From assembly GCA_021234155.1 (NCBI GenBank), contig JAJEKV010000032.1, forward strand, positions 6,602,736-6,666,735: a stretch of DNA of 64,000 nt, written 5' to 3'. Shown here piece after piece: positions 1 through 11,800 of this stretch. The translations under genes and the position numbers were made by a program. Below the pieces are notes generated by a model. The model saw only the letters and a list, made by a program, of their open reading frames with translations, was not told where the DNA came from and searched no databases. The stretch's first letter is position 1; each line of letters begins with the position of its first letter. This DNA comes from Isoetes taiwanensis. Its lineage: Eukaryota > Streptophyta > Lycopodiopsida > Isoetales > Isoetaceae.

Positions 1-159
1 TTAATATATTATACGGTGTCTCATTTTCTTGGGTAGGCATTATATAAAGTAAGTAGGCAATTGATCTTCGTGCACGATAAAAATTCATTCAATTCAATTA
101 TGTGAAGTAAGTTAAAGAGGAACTCTTCCTAAGCCACCAATGAACGTATTTTTTGCCGC

Positions 160-370
160 GGTTAAAGAATTAGGAAGCAAAAGTCTATGAATAATCCAAG
201 CCATTGAAATAGAATAGAATCAAATATGATCTGTAATGAGATCATGGTGTACAATAAAGACAAATTTGGTATGCCAATGTTAGATTATGAAGTACTTGGT
301 AGGCCCAAATCCAAAGACGTTTAGAGTGCACTTATAAAGATGAGAGGAGCATTGTGTACTCTCATAATGG
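160..370. repeat. Diverged dispersed repeat, copy 1
   Basis: This stretch matches 1975-2175 with many substitutions. Shared landmarks, in the same order, are GGAAGCAAAAGTC, CAAGCCATTGAAAT, a CATGGTGTACAATA-like block and GGTATGCCAATGT. A third partial copy starts near 430, with the phrases about CACCCCAATACACCC and TCATGTTATATA that recur near 2270-2320. No coding potential is visible. It is probably an old transposon or satellite-like unit into which younger LINE and MITE copies inserted. Confidence 0.5.
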
Positions 371-412
371 CAGATTGGTCTTCCTGGACATAACAAATTC
401 TATTCTATTCTA
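371..412 (+). mobile_element. Very short 3' tail of microsatellite-tailed LINE family
   Basis: The text GATTGGTCTTCCTGGACATAA followed by three TTCTA units resembles the last bases of the LINE ends at 1230-1279, 42115-42177 and 56290-56428 (consensus near GGTCTCCGTGGACG-TTAA then pentamer repeats). It is either an extremely 5'-truncated insertion or a relic. Confidence 0.45.
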
Positions 413-700
413 TTAACCCATGCATTTGAAAATAAATAAAAAGTAATTAGGGCTTCACCCCAATACACCCACATTCAATTTCATTAGGTCATGTTATATA
501 ATAATTGCCACATCTGCGTCATTGAACAAATTGGGAACTGAGATCATGGTGTATGACGCAAATCCAAACCCAAAAACCCAGAGTGCATTTTGGAAGCATC
601 TTCTACGCTAATGACATAAAAATTGCTTCTTCTTCTCTTAAATCATGGGTCTTCTAATATAATTAAAATTCCAAGAGCGCATTTTTCAAGTATCTTCCCA

Positions 701-1279
701 CAGCTCTACCTGCGTTCCCAGCTGCCCCTGAAAAAGCGCAGACTCATTGCCTCCATTCGCACAGGTGCCCACCATCTTCGCATCGAGACGGGCAGGTGGA
801 TTGGGGAGCCCCGCCAGGACAGGCTCTGTCAGTGCTGTCAAACGGCTGCCATTGAGGATGAGTCTCACACTTTCCAGAGTTGCCCAGCGTTCAGTCAGAT
901 CCGGGCCAGATACGCTCCCTTAGTACGGCCGGACGTGCCCTTGCATTTGCTGATGAACACACCGTCAGTACGTGCCCTGGGGTCATACATCCAGGAGGTA
1001 CTGGACCTGCGAGGTCACCTTTGCCCCCGCCTGGCTGTCCGCTGACTAGGCACTATGGGGGTGGTGCATGACTGTATATATTGGGATGTTTCTGCATTTT
1101 ATATGATTAGCACAGTTTGTCAGCAGGCTGATTGCTGCCACGGTTTTTCCCTCGAAAACCCTTCAGGGCGGGGGTTTTTTAATCCGGGCAGTAATCCGCT
1201 TGCTGCGTTTTTGTATTGGGTCCCATAGACCGATTGGTCTCCGTGGACGATAAAAGTACCTTCCTTCCTTCCTTCCTTC
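701..1279 (+). mobile_element. 5'-truncated LINE 3' fragment with zinc-knuckle C-terminus and (TTCC)n tail
   Basis: Positions about 701-1045 encode the C-terminal end of a non-LTR reverse-transcriptase polyprotein: the order IASIRTGAHHLRIETGR, then RLCQCC, then IEDESHTFQSCPAF gives the C-x2-C...H...C spacing common after the RT domain. The endonuclease and RT domains are missing, so this is a dead 5'-truncated copy. After the stop come a hairpin-forming 3' UTR (1130-1196), the conserved phrase CCCATAGACCGATTGGTCTC, and a run of TTCC repeats instead of poly(A). Related 3' ends lie at 371-412, about 41990-42177 and 55860-56428. The flanking sequence is the diverged repeat of this region. Confidence 0.7.
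1130..1196 (+). other. Predicted 3' UTR RNA stem-loop of the LINE family
   Basis: GATTGCTGCC (1130-1139) can pair with GGCAGTAATC (1187-1196). Inside it, GGTTTTTCCCTCGAAAACC (1142-1160) forms its own hairpin with a GTTTT/AAAAC stem. The same inner hairpin occurs at 18150-18169 and 56208-56230 with different but still pairing outer bases. Confidence 0.55.
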
Positions 1280-1408
1280 TATTAACCTATTACGTAAGAT
1301 TTGCTTCTGCTTCTATTAACCCATGAGACTTCTTAAATAAATATAGGGTGATTGAGGCTCCACCCAATGCGCCCAACTCCTCATCTCATCTTATCTCATG
1401 GGTCTTCG

Positions 1409-1683
1409 GGGTGAAAGCATGCTAGGGTCTACATAAAAAATTACCAAAAAGGTACTTTTCTGTGTACTTCTCTACAAGTACACAATTGTATTTTAAAGTA
1501 TCTAGACTATAAGCTTGACTAAAAGGAATTGTGTTATGTTCAAGAGTAGTAGTACATACATGTTGTAAGGTACCTTGTGATGTTAGCAAGATGTTAAAAA
1601 CCCAAATATATCATCATCTTTGACTACCCAGAGTATTTTCCAGGTAGTTTCCAAAACATGTAGGCCCTAGCATGCTTTTACCC
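1409..1683. mobile_element. MITE, 275 bp, family shared with 28566-28887
   Basis: The left end GGGTGAAAGCATGCTAGGG and the right end CCCTAGCATGCTTTTACCC are inverted repeats, about 26 bp with two mismatches. TTCG occurs immediately on each side (1405-1408 and 1684-1687), consistent with a 4-bp target duplication. No coding capacity is seen. The interior shares AAAAAGGTAC with the second copy at 28566. It lies inside the older repeat next to the LINE fragment. Confidence 0.75.
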
Positions 1684-2215
1684 TTCGGCGTGCAGTCTGA
1701 TTAATACACCCACTATTCGCGGGTCTTCAACATGCAATTTCATTACTTCATGTGATATATTTGACTTTTGAATTCAGCAATGGCCACTGGTTTAGTCTTT
1801 TAAGGGTTCTAACTTTGTCCTTTGCATTAAGTGTGTTACGTGTCTTGTATGCATTATGTGAAGAAGATTCATAAGTTGAAAAGGAAGTATATATAGGAAG
1901 GACGGACCTGGGAACATAGTTTCGAGCCACCCATACACATGTTTTCTTACCAGGGTTGAAGAACGAGAGGGTGGCCTTGAATATAGGAAGCAAAAGTCCG
2001 TGAATTATACAAGCCATTGAAATGGAAACCATCATCTATATCCAGGAATTGAATATTTGGGAACCATTTTAATGACATCACGGTGTACAATACAAACAAA
2101 GTTGGCATGCCAATGTAGTGTAGAATATGAATTATAGACTTTTAAAGGGCATTTTCAAAGCATCTTCTATTAACCCAATATGTCCAATAGTATGACATAA
2201 AAATTGCTTCCTTTT

Positions 2216-2639
2216 CTTTTACTAACCAATGAGTCTCGTGAATAATAAAAAAATGATTAAGGCTCCACCACAATAAATACACCCTCATGCGATTTCATAG
2301 GCTAGATCATGTTATATATTTGACTTCGAACCCATGGACAGCCATTGGTTTATAATCTTCAAATGATTTTAAGTATTTACAATGCTTTGTTATTTTATAT
2401 TATATGTATTATGTGTCTCATGCATGTGCGAGGTTTGAAAAGGATAAATAACCAATGAATAGATGAAGATTAAGATAAGAACGACATAAATATAAATTGG
2501 TCATGTGACACAATATGACGCCAACCACATGACCCTAAAATATGTTACGCAAATTATATGTATGGTAGTTAGGGACCAAGGCAGAGAGTAGTATTGATAT
2601 ATTCGCGTTCCCATTAAAACCATTAGATTAGTGAGTTCA

Positions 2640-2670
<31 letters not shown>

Positions 2671-3229
2671 GGAGGGGGTTACTTACCCTGTTATAGCATT
2701 AGAAGGACATTGAAGCCCTTTAACTCGCAAAGCTTGAGGATCCTTGCATGCTACGGTAGCATAAATCATCCCATTTTTAGCCCTAAATAATAGCGTTAAT
2801 CATCAGGATCTAACCGCATTGTTATATTTTATTTTAGCACTAAATCCCGCCCATGGGATCCTAAACCGTCGAACCTTTCTTCCTTTCCTTCTTTTGGATC
2901 AGATTCAAAAACATGGCTATTTCCAATCGAAATCCTCGTACCCTGCTTGGATAACATATCAGATCAAATTGTTGTGACTGTACTGCTCCTATAGTAGTAA
3001 TTATTGAAATTGATTATTTCAGAATTGAAGATAATGATGTCCAACTAATACAAGAAGAATGTGAAACATTTGACTTATCCTAAACTATTGTATGTTTTTT
3101 TATATTATATTCATTTTTATTGCGATTTGGAGTTTTTCAACACCACAAGCATTCAAAGAATATATTTCTCTGAAATTTCTTCTTTTGAATAGAGTTAGAA
3201 ATAGAATTAGAAATATATTTCGTAATTTG
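2216..3229. other. No gene seen; AT-rich, poly(T) tract
   Basis: A diverged copy of the regional repeat continues to about 2460. A T-rich run at about 2640-2668 is followed by GGGGAGGGGG. It could be the tail of a minus-strand retroelement, but no recognisable body follows. The short open frames here carry no motif. Confidence 0.4.
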
Positions 3230-3900
3230 ATGAAACCTAGCGGAAATCTAACATGGAGGGAGCAATATCCCACATGCATAGATTACAAAATTCGTCTGCA
3301 AATTAGGTTTTTTGGATGTTTCATTGAAGAGTATGGATAGAAGGTTAGGTGCCGAAAAGTGGTGACATTCTGGCTTGCAAGAAAATTGCAAGCTAGAACA
3401 TCATCATCTTCCAACATGTGATCCTCTTCCACAATCTTTTCCCTCTTTTTAATAATTCAATGAAACTAGTAGAAACCTAACATGGAGGGAGCAATAAGAT
3501 TAAAAATTGTTCGTATATATAAATAGTTCTCTTTTGTTGTTTTATTGAAGAGTATGGGTAGGTTAGGTGCCGAAAACTTATGATATTCTGGCCTGCAAGA
3601 AAATTGCAGGGCAGAACGTCATCAGCTTCTAACATGTGATCTCCCTCCACGTTCTTTTCCCTCTTTATCATAATTTAATGAAACCTCGCAGAAACCTAAC
3701 ATGAAGGGAGCAATATCCCACATGCATAGATTACAAGATTCATCTGCATATATAAATAATTTTTTTATTGTTTCTCATTGAAGAATCTGAATAGAAGTTT
3801 TGGATGCTGAAAAGTTAAGACATTTTGGCTTGCAATCTTCATTGTAGACTAGAATGTCATCACCTTTCAACATGTGATCCTCATCCATGCTCTTTTTCCT
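3230..3900. repeat. Three tandem copies of a ~220-bp repeat, each with a foldback
   Basis: Units start near 3230, 3462 and 3679, each with GAAACCTAGC/GAAACTAGT-type text followed by CTAACATGGAGGGAGCAATA. Each contains a short inverted repeat of the form TCTGGCTTGCAA-loop-TTGCAAGCTAGA, then CAACATGTGATCC. A fourth, more diverged unit (about 3947-4140) carries the large hairpin at 4047-4118. No protein is encoded. Confidence 0.8.
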
Positions 3901-4046
3901 TGAGCTATTCTTTTTCATTGAGGGCTATGTTTAGGCTAAAATGGGCTCAAATATCCCACATGCATTGGTCACAAAAGTGAAAGCCATTCATATATAAATG
4001 GTCTCGAGTTATTCTAGTAATTAGAGAATGTGTACTGTGATGACCG

Positions 4047-4118
4047 CATAACACATGTGGATTGTATCGTGGCTTGCATAATGCAATGCAAGCCACAATA
4101 GCATACACATGTGTTATG
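4047..4118. repeat. Long imperfect hairpin (miRNA-precursor-like or MITE-like)
   Basis: The arm starting CATAACACATGTG at 4047 and ending GTGGCTTGCAT pairs with the complementary arm ending CACATGTGTTATG at 4118. This gives about 35 bp per arm with a few mismatches around a loop of only a few bases. It lies in the fourth unit of the tandem repeat and matches in design the hairpins in the three earlier units and at 4396-4460. Confidence 0.75.
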
Positions 4119-4395
4119 TGTTCCTCCCCTACAATTTTTTTTCAAGTTGCCCCTCATCTTGCCACAATATATTGTCTACATCCTCTTTAGTAAAGTGAAA
4201 GTCAACAATTATCATGTTCATATTATTGGTGTAGGAAAAACATGATGGTCATTTCAAGTTGTTTCACTTAGAAAAAAGAAATAGTGATCATTTCTTTACA
4301 GGTATGTAAATTTTAAGAATAATGCAGACTCCTACATCATACAAAGTTCCTTTTAGCCTAACCTAAATGACAGTGATTACTTGTTGAAGACCACA

Positions 4396-4460
4396 TGATA
4401 CATATAGATGGTATTATGGTTTGCAAAACATGCAAACCACAATACCATAAATATGTATCA
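4396..4460. repeat. Second long hairpin
   Basis: TGATACATAT at 4396 pairs with ATATGTATCA at 4460. Inward, GGTATTATGGTTTGCA pairs with TGCAAACCACAATACC. Arms are about 28-30 bp with a loop of a few bases. It shares the TGGTTTGCA/TGCAAACCA core with the TGGCTTGCA/TGCAAGCCA core of the upstream hairpins. Confidence 0.75.
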
Positions 4461-4474
4461 AGTGTTCCTCAAGG

Positions 4475-4720
4475 TGTTACTCTCCTACAAATTCTTTTTC
4501 AAACATGGCTTAAAAAAATATTATTTGAAAACTTAGGAACTTCTACAACATATTCTAGCCATTTAATACTCTCCTACAAATTCTTTTTCAAACATGGCTA
4601 AGAAAAAAATTATTTGAAAACTTAGAAACTTCAATATATTCTAGTTTCTCCTACGAATTCTTTTTCAAACATGGCTAAAAAAAATCGACTTAGGAACTTC
4701 TACAATATATTCTAGTCATG
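4475..4720. repeat. Three tandem copies of a ~85-bp repeat
   Basis: CTCCTACAAATTCTTTTTC followed by AAACATGGCT, A-rich text and AACTTAGGAACTTC occurs near 4480, 4568 and 4648, with the third copy shortened. It directly follows the hairpin series and precedes the LINE at 4788. Confidence 0.75.
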
Positions 4721-4787
4721 TCTTCTAGTCAGCAAAAAGAAGCAAAAGAATAAAACTAAAGGCAACATCAAGGGTAATTCTAAAGTT

Positions 4788-6684
4788 ATGGCCTTGGATT
4801 CGAAGAAGTCCCAGGGAGCATCTCTCTCCTTACAAACCCACTCTCAAGTATCAATGATTAGTCATCTAAATTTTATTTCCTGGAATCTCTGGGGTATTAA
4901 TAATTCCAGTAAAAGAGAGAGGCTAAAAGTTTGTCTTTCTTCTCTCATCCCTGATTTCTTGCTGTTACAACAATATAAGCTCCACGACTGATTTTGGTCT
5001 TAAAATTGCTAGAACTCTCCCCTCAGATATGGATTTCAGGGCTCTATCTGCAAATAATAGCTCGGATGGAGTTGCCATTGGTGGAAAAAGAGTTTAAACA
5101 TCCAAGATATCTTCATGGTTAATAATAATATTGGCATATGGCAAATCTTGAGTTTTAAGGTTGATAATCTTAAATGCCATCATTAACATTTATGCTTATA
5201 AAAATCCCGCTAAAAGAATTATGATCTAGAGCAAAATTAAAGAGAGTTTGAACAATATTGAAGTTGAGGAGATAGTTATGGGTGGAGATTTCAACATGGT
5301 TACTCATAACTTTATGAGGAATTGTAATTACGGATCCCTTACCCTTGAGGAGCAAAATGCCTGGTCTAATCTTATAGCCTTAAATACTCTCACCTTGTCT
5401 AGAACTGCCCCAAATGAATATAGTTGGTCTGATAATAGGGTTGATCCGATCTGTTGTCTCCATGACAGATTCTACTTGAGTGAAAATCTGTAGAATAATG
5501 GTGGTAGAGTGACTGATCTTAACTCTCTCGAATCACTTTCCCCAACTCCTCTCTATCCCAAGAGGAGGTGCTGCTATGCCCAGAAGAATGCTTATTTCAA
5601 GCTCAATACTTAGCTGATCAGTCATCCAAGCTTTAAAAATATTATTTCTTGTACTATGGACTTTTTCAATAAGCCTTATGACACCTATGGTTGGATGTCT
5701 TGGTGGTGCAACCTTGTTAAGATCTTTAAGAACAAACTTAAGATCTGGGAAAAAGAGATTCACCAAGCCAAGCTTGCCCTTCTTGATAACCTTAGGAATT
5801 AGCTGCCCAATGCCACATGGAATGATTACAACATGATTAAATGGAAATTGAGATTGAAAAGCTTACAATCGCAGCAGGCTGGAAGCAAATCCAAGATCAC
5901 TGAGCTTAGAGAAGATGAGAGAGCTAACTCCAAATATTTCTTTGTTAAAGCCAAAGCAGGATCAAAAGAAATCAGATCCATGAAGTTGTGGTTAATGGAG
6001 CTAGTATTAGTGAGGACAATAGTCTTAAGATTGTTGCCACTAATCATTTTTATGGGTACAAATGCAGAACTTCATCAATATGGAAAGTAGAGTCGCTCAA
6101 GTCACCAAAATCAAGCTCTAATTTCTCTCTTTTCTTTAGAGGACTTCGACAGGTTATCATAGACATGAAGAATGGAAAGTCTTTTGGATCCGATGGCACA
6201 CCTGCAGAAAAGACCAAAATCAGGCTCTAACTTTTCTCCTTTCTTTAGAGGAACTTCAACATGTTGTTACAGACATGAAGAATGGAAAGTCCACTGGACC
6301 TAATGGCCTGCCTGTAGAATTCTTTAAAGTTACCTGGGATGTAGGGACTTACATCCTGAATATTGCCAATGAATTGCTCATAAGAAAGAGGATGAATGGA
6401 AGGATCAATACAAGCTTTATTACTCTCATTCCTAAGATCCCTGAACCGATTTCCTTTTCTGATTACATGCCTATTTTACTAACTAATGTCACTTATAAAA
6501 TTATTTTAGGAGTTGCCATCAAATGCTAAAGGGCATCCTCAACAATATTATAAGCCAATCTGCATATCTGAAAGGCAGGAATATTCTCGATAATGTTGCC
6601 AGTGCAACTCTAGGTCCAAGATGGGCTCAAAATGTGGCTCTCTTAAGGCTTGATATTACCAAATCTTTTGACACTGTGAATTAG
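4788..6684 (+). pseudogene. Decayed L1-like LINE (endonuclease + start of RT)
   Basis: On the plus strand, pieces in shifting frames follow LINE ORF2 order. SWNLWGINN (near 4890) is the start of the apurinic-type endonuclease. IVMGGDFNMV near 5275 is its conserved GGDFN motif, followed by SWSDNR...CLHDRFYLS near 5425-5485. A linker follows with DERANSKYFFVKAKAG. GKSTGPNGLPVEFFK near 6285 and ITLIPKI...ILLTNVTYKII (6415-6510) belong to the RT. ILDN and LRLDITKSFDTVN, the RT catalytic-Asp region, run to a stop near 6684. Stops and frameshifts break every segment, and the YADD box, the C-terminus and the tail are missing. About 100 bp around 6105-6180 is repeated at 6215-6290. Confidence 0.8.
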
Positions 6685-6784
6685 AACTTCTTGGAGTCCG
6701 GCCTAGTGCCTTGTGAATCCAGACCTTGTGCCATTGTAATCAAGCCACCGTGCCTATGTGAGGCCATCGTGCCTTGAAGCATTA

Positions 6785-6942
6785 AATTCACATAGCACTC
6801 AAGCATGAAATTTTGGACATAACACTCAAAGTATAAAATTTTGGAATTGAAGCAACAATGGACATAACACTCAAGTATGTCTAGACATAACATTCACGTA
6901 CGAGATTCTGGACATAACATTCAAGTATGAAATTCTGGACAT
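6785..6942. repeat. Short degenerate tandem repeat
   Basis: Variants of CTCAAGTATGAAATTCTGGACATAACA recur about six times, with roughly 30-bp spacing. Nothing else is recognised between the LINE remnant and the coding remnant that starts near 7046. Confidence 0.6.
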
Positions 6943-7045
6943 CAAAAAGATCATGCAAAATATGGAAAGTCCTTTATATTTATAAATAGTGATATACAAC
7001 ATAATTTTTGAAGGGAAGACTACCCTTTACACAATTTCTGTTTCC

Positions 7046-8450
7046 ACTATTCCAACAATGTAGAAAGCCTCTGGAGAATGCCTTCTTCCTCTTCAACAGT
7101 TAGAGTATAAACCATATTTCGCTTAACAAGCGCTTTGCTTGAACCAATCTCACTTTGTTCTTTGCAACTTGAGAAGCATAAACTGCTGCTTTATTTCTTT
7201 TACAAAACTTATAGCTGGATTTAGAACCAACTTCTCATAATATGTCCCTTCTATGACCTCATCCCATTTCACAAATTTTTGCCCATGCATATCTACAAAG
7301 TCTTCTAATACCAAGTACTTACATTTGGTACATAGGATGAGGTAGAATTTCACATTCTTGTGATTGTTATTTGGAGCCACCACTGCAAAAATTCACCTAC
7401 AGATACTTGCAGGCTACATAAATTAGCATTGCCATAGGCATGCATACACTCTATAACAATTATTGATAAAAGCTTGCCATCCATTTTTAGTGATTTTCTT
7501 CAACACGCAAGATTTTCTTCAACACTCTCCTTCATAGTATTTCTAACTATTGGTATTTGCGGAAGAGGAGGATCCAAATCAAATGGTTTCTGAATAGCTT
7601 GTCGAGCAAACAACAACCTTAAGAGGCAAGATTTCATCTTATCTAGCTCATCGAAGGTGCCATCTCTAGATATTTCTGAAGAAATAGATCCTTTAATGCA
7701 GGTTCAATTTCGGCAATTTCCTTATGCAAATCAATAACTGCCTCGATGCCAACCCTTCCAACCGTAGGTAAAGTTTCAATTAAAGCTTGGCACTTCCCAA
7801 TGTCAACCCTCAAGCGCCCTTGCTTACCTTCGAGATCTTTTACTGTGTTTCTTATTGATTGATTGAAATTTCAGTTCAAGCTTATCAATGTCATCTTCAA
7901 TTGCCGAGATCCATCCCTCCAATCCTATAGACATTGCTGTAATAAGCAGTTTATTAAAAATAATCACATGATATCTGACAAGGCTACGAACTTACTTGAA
8001 ACTTACTGTGAGTATAAGCTGCAGCTGCATCTAACCATGACTGTCACTATGGTTGAGAATGTGACTGCAACTATAAATAGTCATGTCCCCATTGCAAATG
8101 AAGCTACAAACTGCAATAATTGACTACAATTACCAATTGCAAGCTGACACATGACCACATCATTGTTAGAAATTGTTCTACTTCTTGCTGCTGATTTTGC
8201 ATGACTATAAAAACTCATCCAATTGATTTCACACCCAGTATAATGTAAAGAATGCCACAACCAATGCTTGGGATACTTGCCCTCCAGGAACCTTATTACA
8301 CCCATGTAAGGCCTTCTCAGTTACCTTTGGACTCCACAACTTCCGCATTTTGTTGTCATCAACATGCTTTCCCTCCGATTTGTACAACTCCATGTAGCTT
8401 AAACCTTTGTCGCTCAACTCAGAAATTGCATGACTTGGATCAATTTCCAT
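7046..8450 (-). pseudogene. Unrecognised, probably multi-exon gene or remnant, minus strand
   Basis: Several minus-strand segments read like protein rather than random frames. One is at 8229-8450 (ELSDKGLSYMELYKSEG, then KMRKLWSPKVTEKALHGCNK). A charged, possibly coiled-coil stretch lies at about 7690-7870 (EGKQGRLRVDIGKCQ, then DLHKEIAEIEPALKD). Another lies at about 7440-7690 (MKSCLLRLLFARQAIQKPF, DLDPPLPQIP). A last segment runs from about 7383 to 7046 (LILCTKCKYLVLEDFVDMHG, then VYTLTVEEEEGILQRLS). Exon borders and possible frameshifts were not resolved. I do not recognise the family. It could be a decayed host gene or a transposon gene. Confidence 0.4.
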
Positions 8451-8872
8451 GCTTCACAAACTTATCTGCATTATGCCATATTTTGCATTAAACCATTAGC
8501 ATTCACTCAAATAAATACTTATAAAAGGATAGAATTCAAGATTGCAGGTTCTAGTAGTTGATTTAGTGGCACGACAAGGTCATGCAATATTGAAAAATAA
8601 ATTTGCTCCAGCAGGCTGAGCAGCAACATGCAAATGAAAATGCCAAGTATTCTAGAAGTGGTGAACCAAATTAGAATTAACCAAAGACGTGCAAAAAAAG
8701 TGAACATTCACATTTCAAAGATGCATACCTTACAATGAAGTGGAGGAAGTATTAGACTCCGAGTAGAAATCTGCACCAAGATTACAGTAAAGAACAAATT
8801 TGAGAATTTACAACTATTATTTATTATTCTCACTAAAATTTGAGAATTATCCATCATTTTCAGTTCAGATTC

Positions 8873-11800
8873 CCTTTTTTTTTTTGAGGGTAAGAATATG
8901 TATTATATATAAAATTACAATGGGTATCTCCCTTAGAGATGAATAGAAAGATTTAATACAGAATGAAAGAGAAGAGAGGAGGAGCTATTGTTCTAGTCTT
9001 CTTCAATCCTGAGTTACTATAGGGCAAGCTCCTTCTTCATCCCAAGATTGAATATTATATAGAGCACATAGCCATGTTCCAAGCTAGAATAGTTATTAAG
9101 GACAACCCCCCTCCTATTCTATTCTTAGCTACTTACTTGAAAGTCATATTTCCTGTCCCAATGACATTTGAAGAATTCTTAGAAACCCCAATACTGTCCA
9201 GCTCTCTCTTATAGTTCCTTTCAAATTTACGATGATGAGCCAAGGCCATGAGTGCCACCTCATGGTTGAAGGAGCTTTTTATTTTGGCTACTGAAACTAC
9301 CAAACCTCCAAGAGCCACACCACACCGATGTTTCCAAACACACCAAGGAGCGATGTTGGTAAGTGAGAGTACGATAACATCCTGGCTTATGTCAGCTAAA
9401 ATGGCTGGCCATGCCAACTCACAAACTTGCAGGCCAATAATCGGGCTAACCCAAACTCAAAAGTCTCCTATGCATGGACAGAAAAAAAGGTGATCCAATG
9501 TCTCAAAGCCACCACAGCCCAATGGGCAATGATCATGTTGCACAATTCCTCTATTTAACAGCCAGGTCATACTACAATCCTTCTTGGAGACTGGCACAAC
9601 GAAAAAATGGATCTTCCTAGAAGATACGGAGATCAACGATGTGGTCAGTAGCTCCTTGGTCTGTGCCTGCTCTAATCCCAACTTATCGGCAGCTTGTAAT
9701 GGGGATGTCGACATAAGCAACCCATAAATCTTCCTAACTTTATAAGCACCATCTTCCCCACATAACCATCTGTCATCATCTCCTACAATACCTGATAGCG
9801 TATTGACTTTTCCCTTAATCATATTGAAGATCCTCCTGTCTGTCTCCTTTCCCAAGTCCACGTACTAAGGCTTTAAACCTAGACTACGAAATCCAACGAT
9901 CATTTCCCATAAGTGCCCCACCTTGGTGATTCCTGCCCCACGCCATTTAACAAAGATCCTTGGGTGTACCAATGCCAATGGAAGTTGCTCTCGCTCTCAT
10001 ATCTGTTTATTCTAGAATAGGCTTAGACCCCCTACTGCCTGTGGAGCATCTGCTGGGCTAAAGAGATCCTGAACTTCTTGCCAGGCACCCAAAATATTTC
10101 TCATTATTGGTGACATGTCTGGACCTATTGTAAACTTGTAGAAATATGATCCAATCTCATCCCTTGGGGTAAAGGGTCTATCACTGATTTTACCCTGCAT
10201 GAGCCAATAACTAACAAATTCCAGTGCCGGGGACTTATCATTTTGAATAGCCCTCCAAAAAAATTTTGCCGCGAGGGCTCTTCCTTGAACCAACGAGTCT
10301 TCGCATCCAAGTCCACCATCTTTTCTGTCACTGCACATTTCAGACCATGCAACCCGAGCTACTTTACCTCAAATAAACATACAAGTGATTACTAGGATCT
10401 GATCATATATATCCTTTTGAGCCACTATAACTGAGGAGTAATAGATGTGTGTGGCATTGAGAATAGCATTTGCCACTGTCACACGACCCATTGTGGAAAG
10501 AGACTTACAGGACCATAGATTAACTTTCTTCCGAATTTTTCCACAATTGGCGCCCAAAGACCCTTCAAGTTCTCTTTCAGAGGCATTCCTAATAACTTCA
10601 TTGTCTTTGAGGCGGCTAGTATCTGATAGTTCCAACCCTTAACCCTTGAGTTAACTACTTCATCAAATGGCCAAATTACTGCACATTTAACATGGTGTAA
10701 ACCTACCCTAGATATTGAGTAGAAGGACTTCAAGATGTCAAGGTAGGCTTAAAAACTCCCATCATCATGCCTGAGGAAATGAAATGTTTATTCACATATT
10801 GCATGACAGTCAAACTATGAGTTGAAGGTTTGCCATAATAAAAAATAGATACGGTGCAAGGAAACATCCTTGTCTGATCCCTTTTCTTAGCTCAAAGAGA
10901 CCAGATGGTTGCCCATTAATCAACACCGAAGCAGATGCCATCTTACTGAGACCCATAACTAGGTTGATGAACTCCATCTGAAATCCCATACCAGCCATTG
11001 CATCCCTTAACCCACACCATCGCAGAGAATCATATGCTCTACGAAAATCAAGCTTGAGCATAACAAATTTATGATGCGAAGATTTACACCAATGTAGACC
11101 TTCTCTAGCCGCCAGATAATTATCCAAGATGTTCCTCCCTGGAAGGAACGCAGATTGTTCACACCCAATCACCCGAGTCACTGATTTAATTCGTACAGCT
11201 ATGACTTTCATAATTACTTTATATAGAACATTTGTAAGTGCAATTGGTCTCCATTCACTAAGGACCTGGGGTCGATTCACCTTTGGGACCAGGGAGATAA
11301 AATCTGCTGCTATAGAAGGATGAAGGTATTTGACAGCCCAAGCTCCTTTGATTGCATAAACAAAGAAAGGCTCCAAGATATCCCAGAATTCCACAAATAA
11401 CTCTGGTGGAAACCCATCTGGACCCGGGAATTTGCCAGAGGCCATAGAACAAAGGACCTTATAGATTTCTACCTCACTCGGCTCTTGGAGCAATACTTTG
11501 TTGTCTTCTTGACTTATTACCGCGTCTCTACTTAATGAAGGTAGCCATATAGAGCAATGAGTGTCATAGTCATTTGGAAGAGGGTCTTCCTTAAATAGCC
11601 CTTCGTAGCTATCTTTAAAGAAAGATTTGATTTCAACCTCCTCCTCAAGGGCTTGATGATAATCATTAGTTACTGAAGTAATACTGTTTTCAGCCAACCT
11701 AGCACCTGCCTGTCTAAAAAAGAACTTGGAGTTTTCATGGTCTATCTCATCATACCATTTTTTCTTTGATCTGACAGCTTCCCCATGGGCTTCTTCCACC

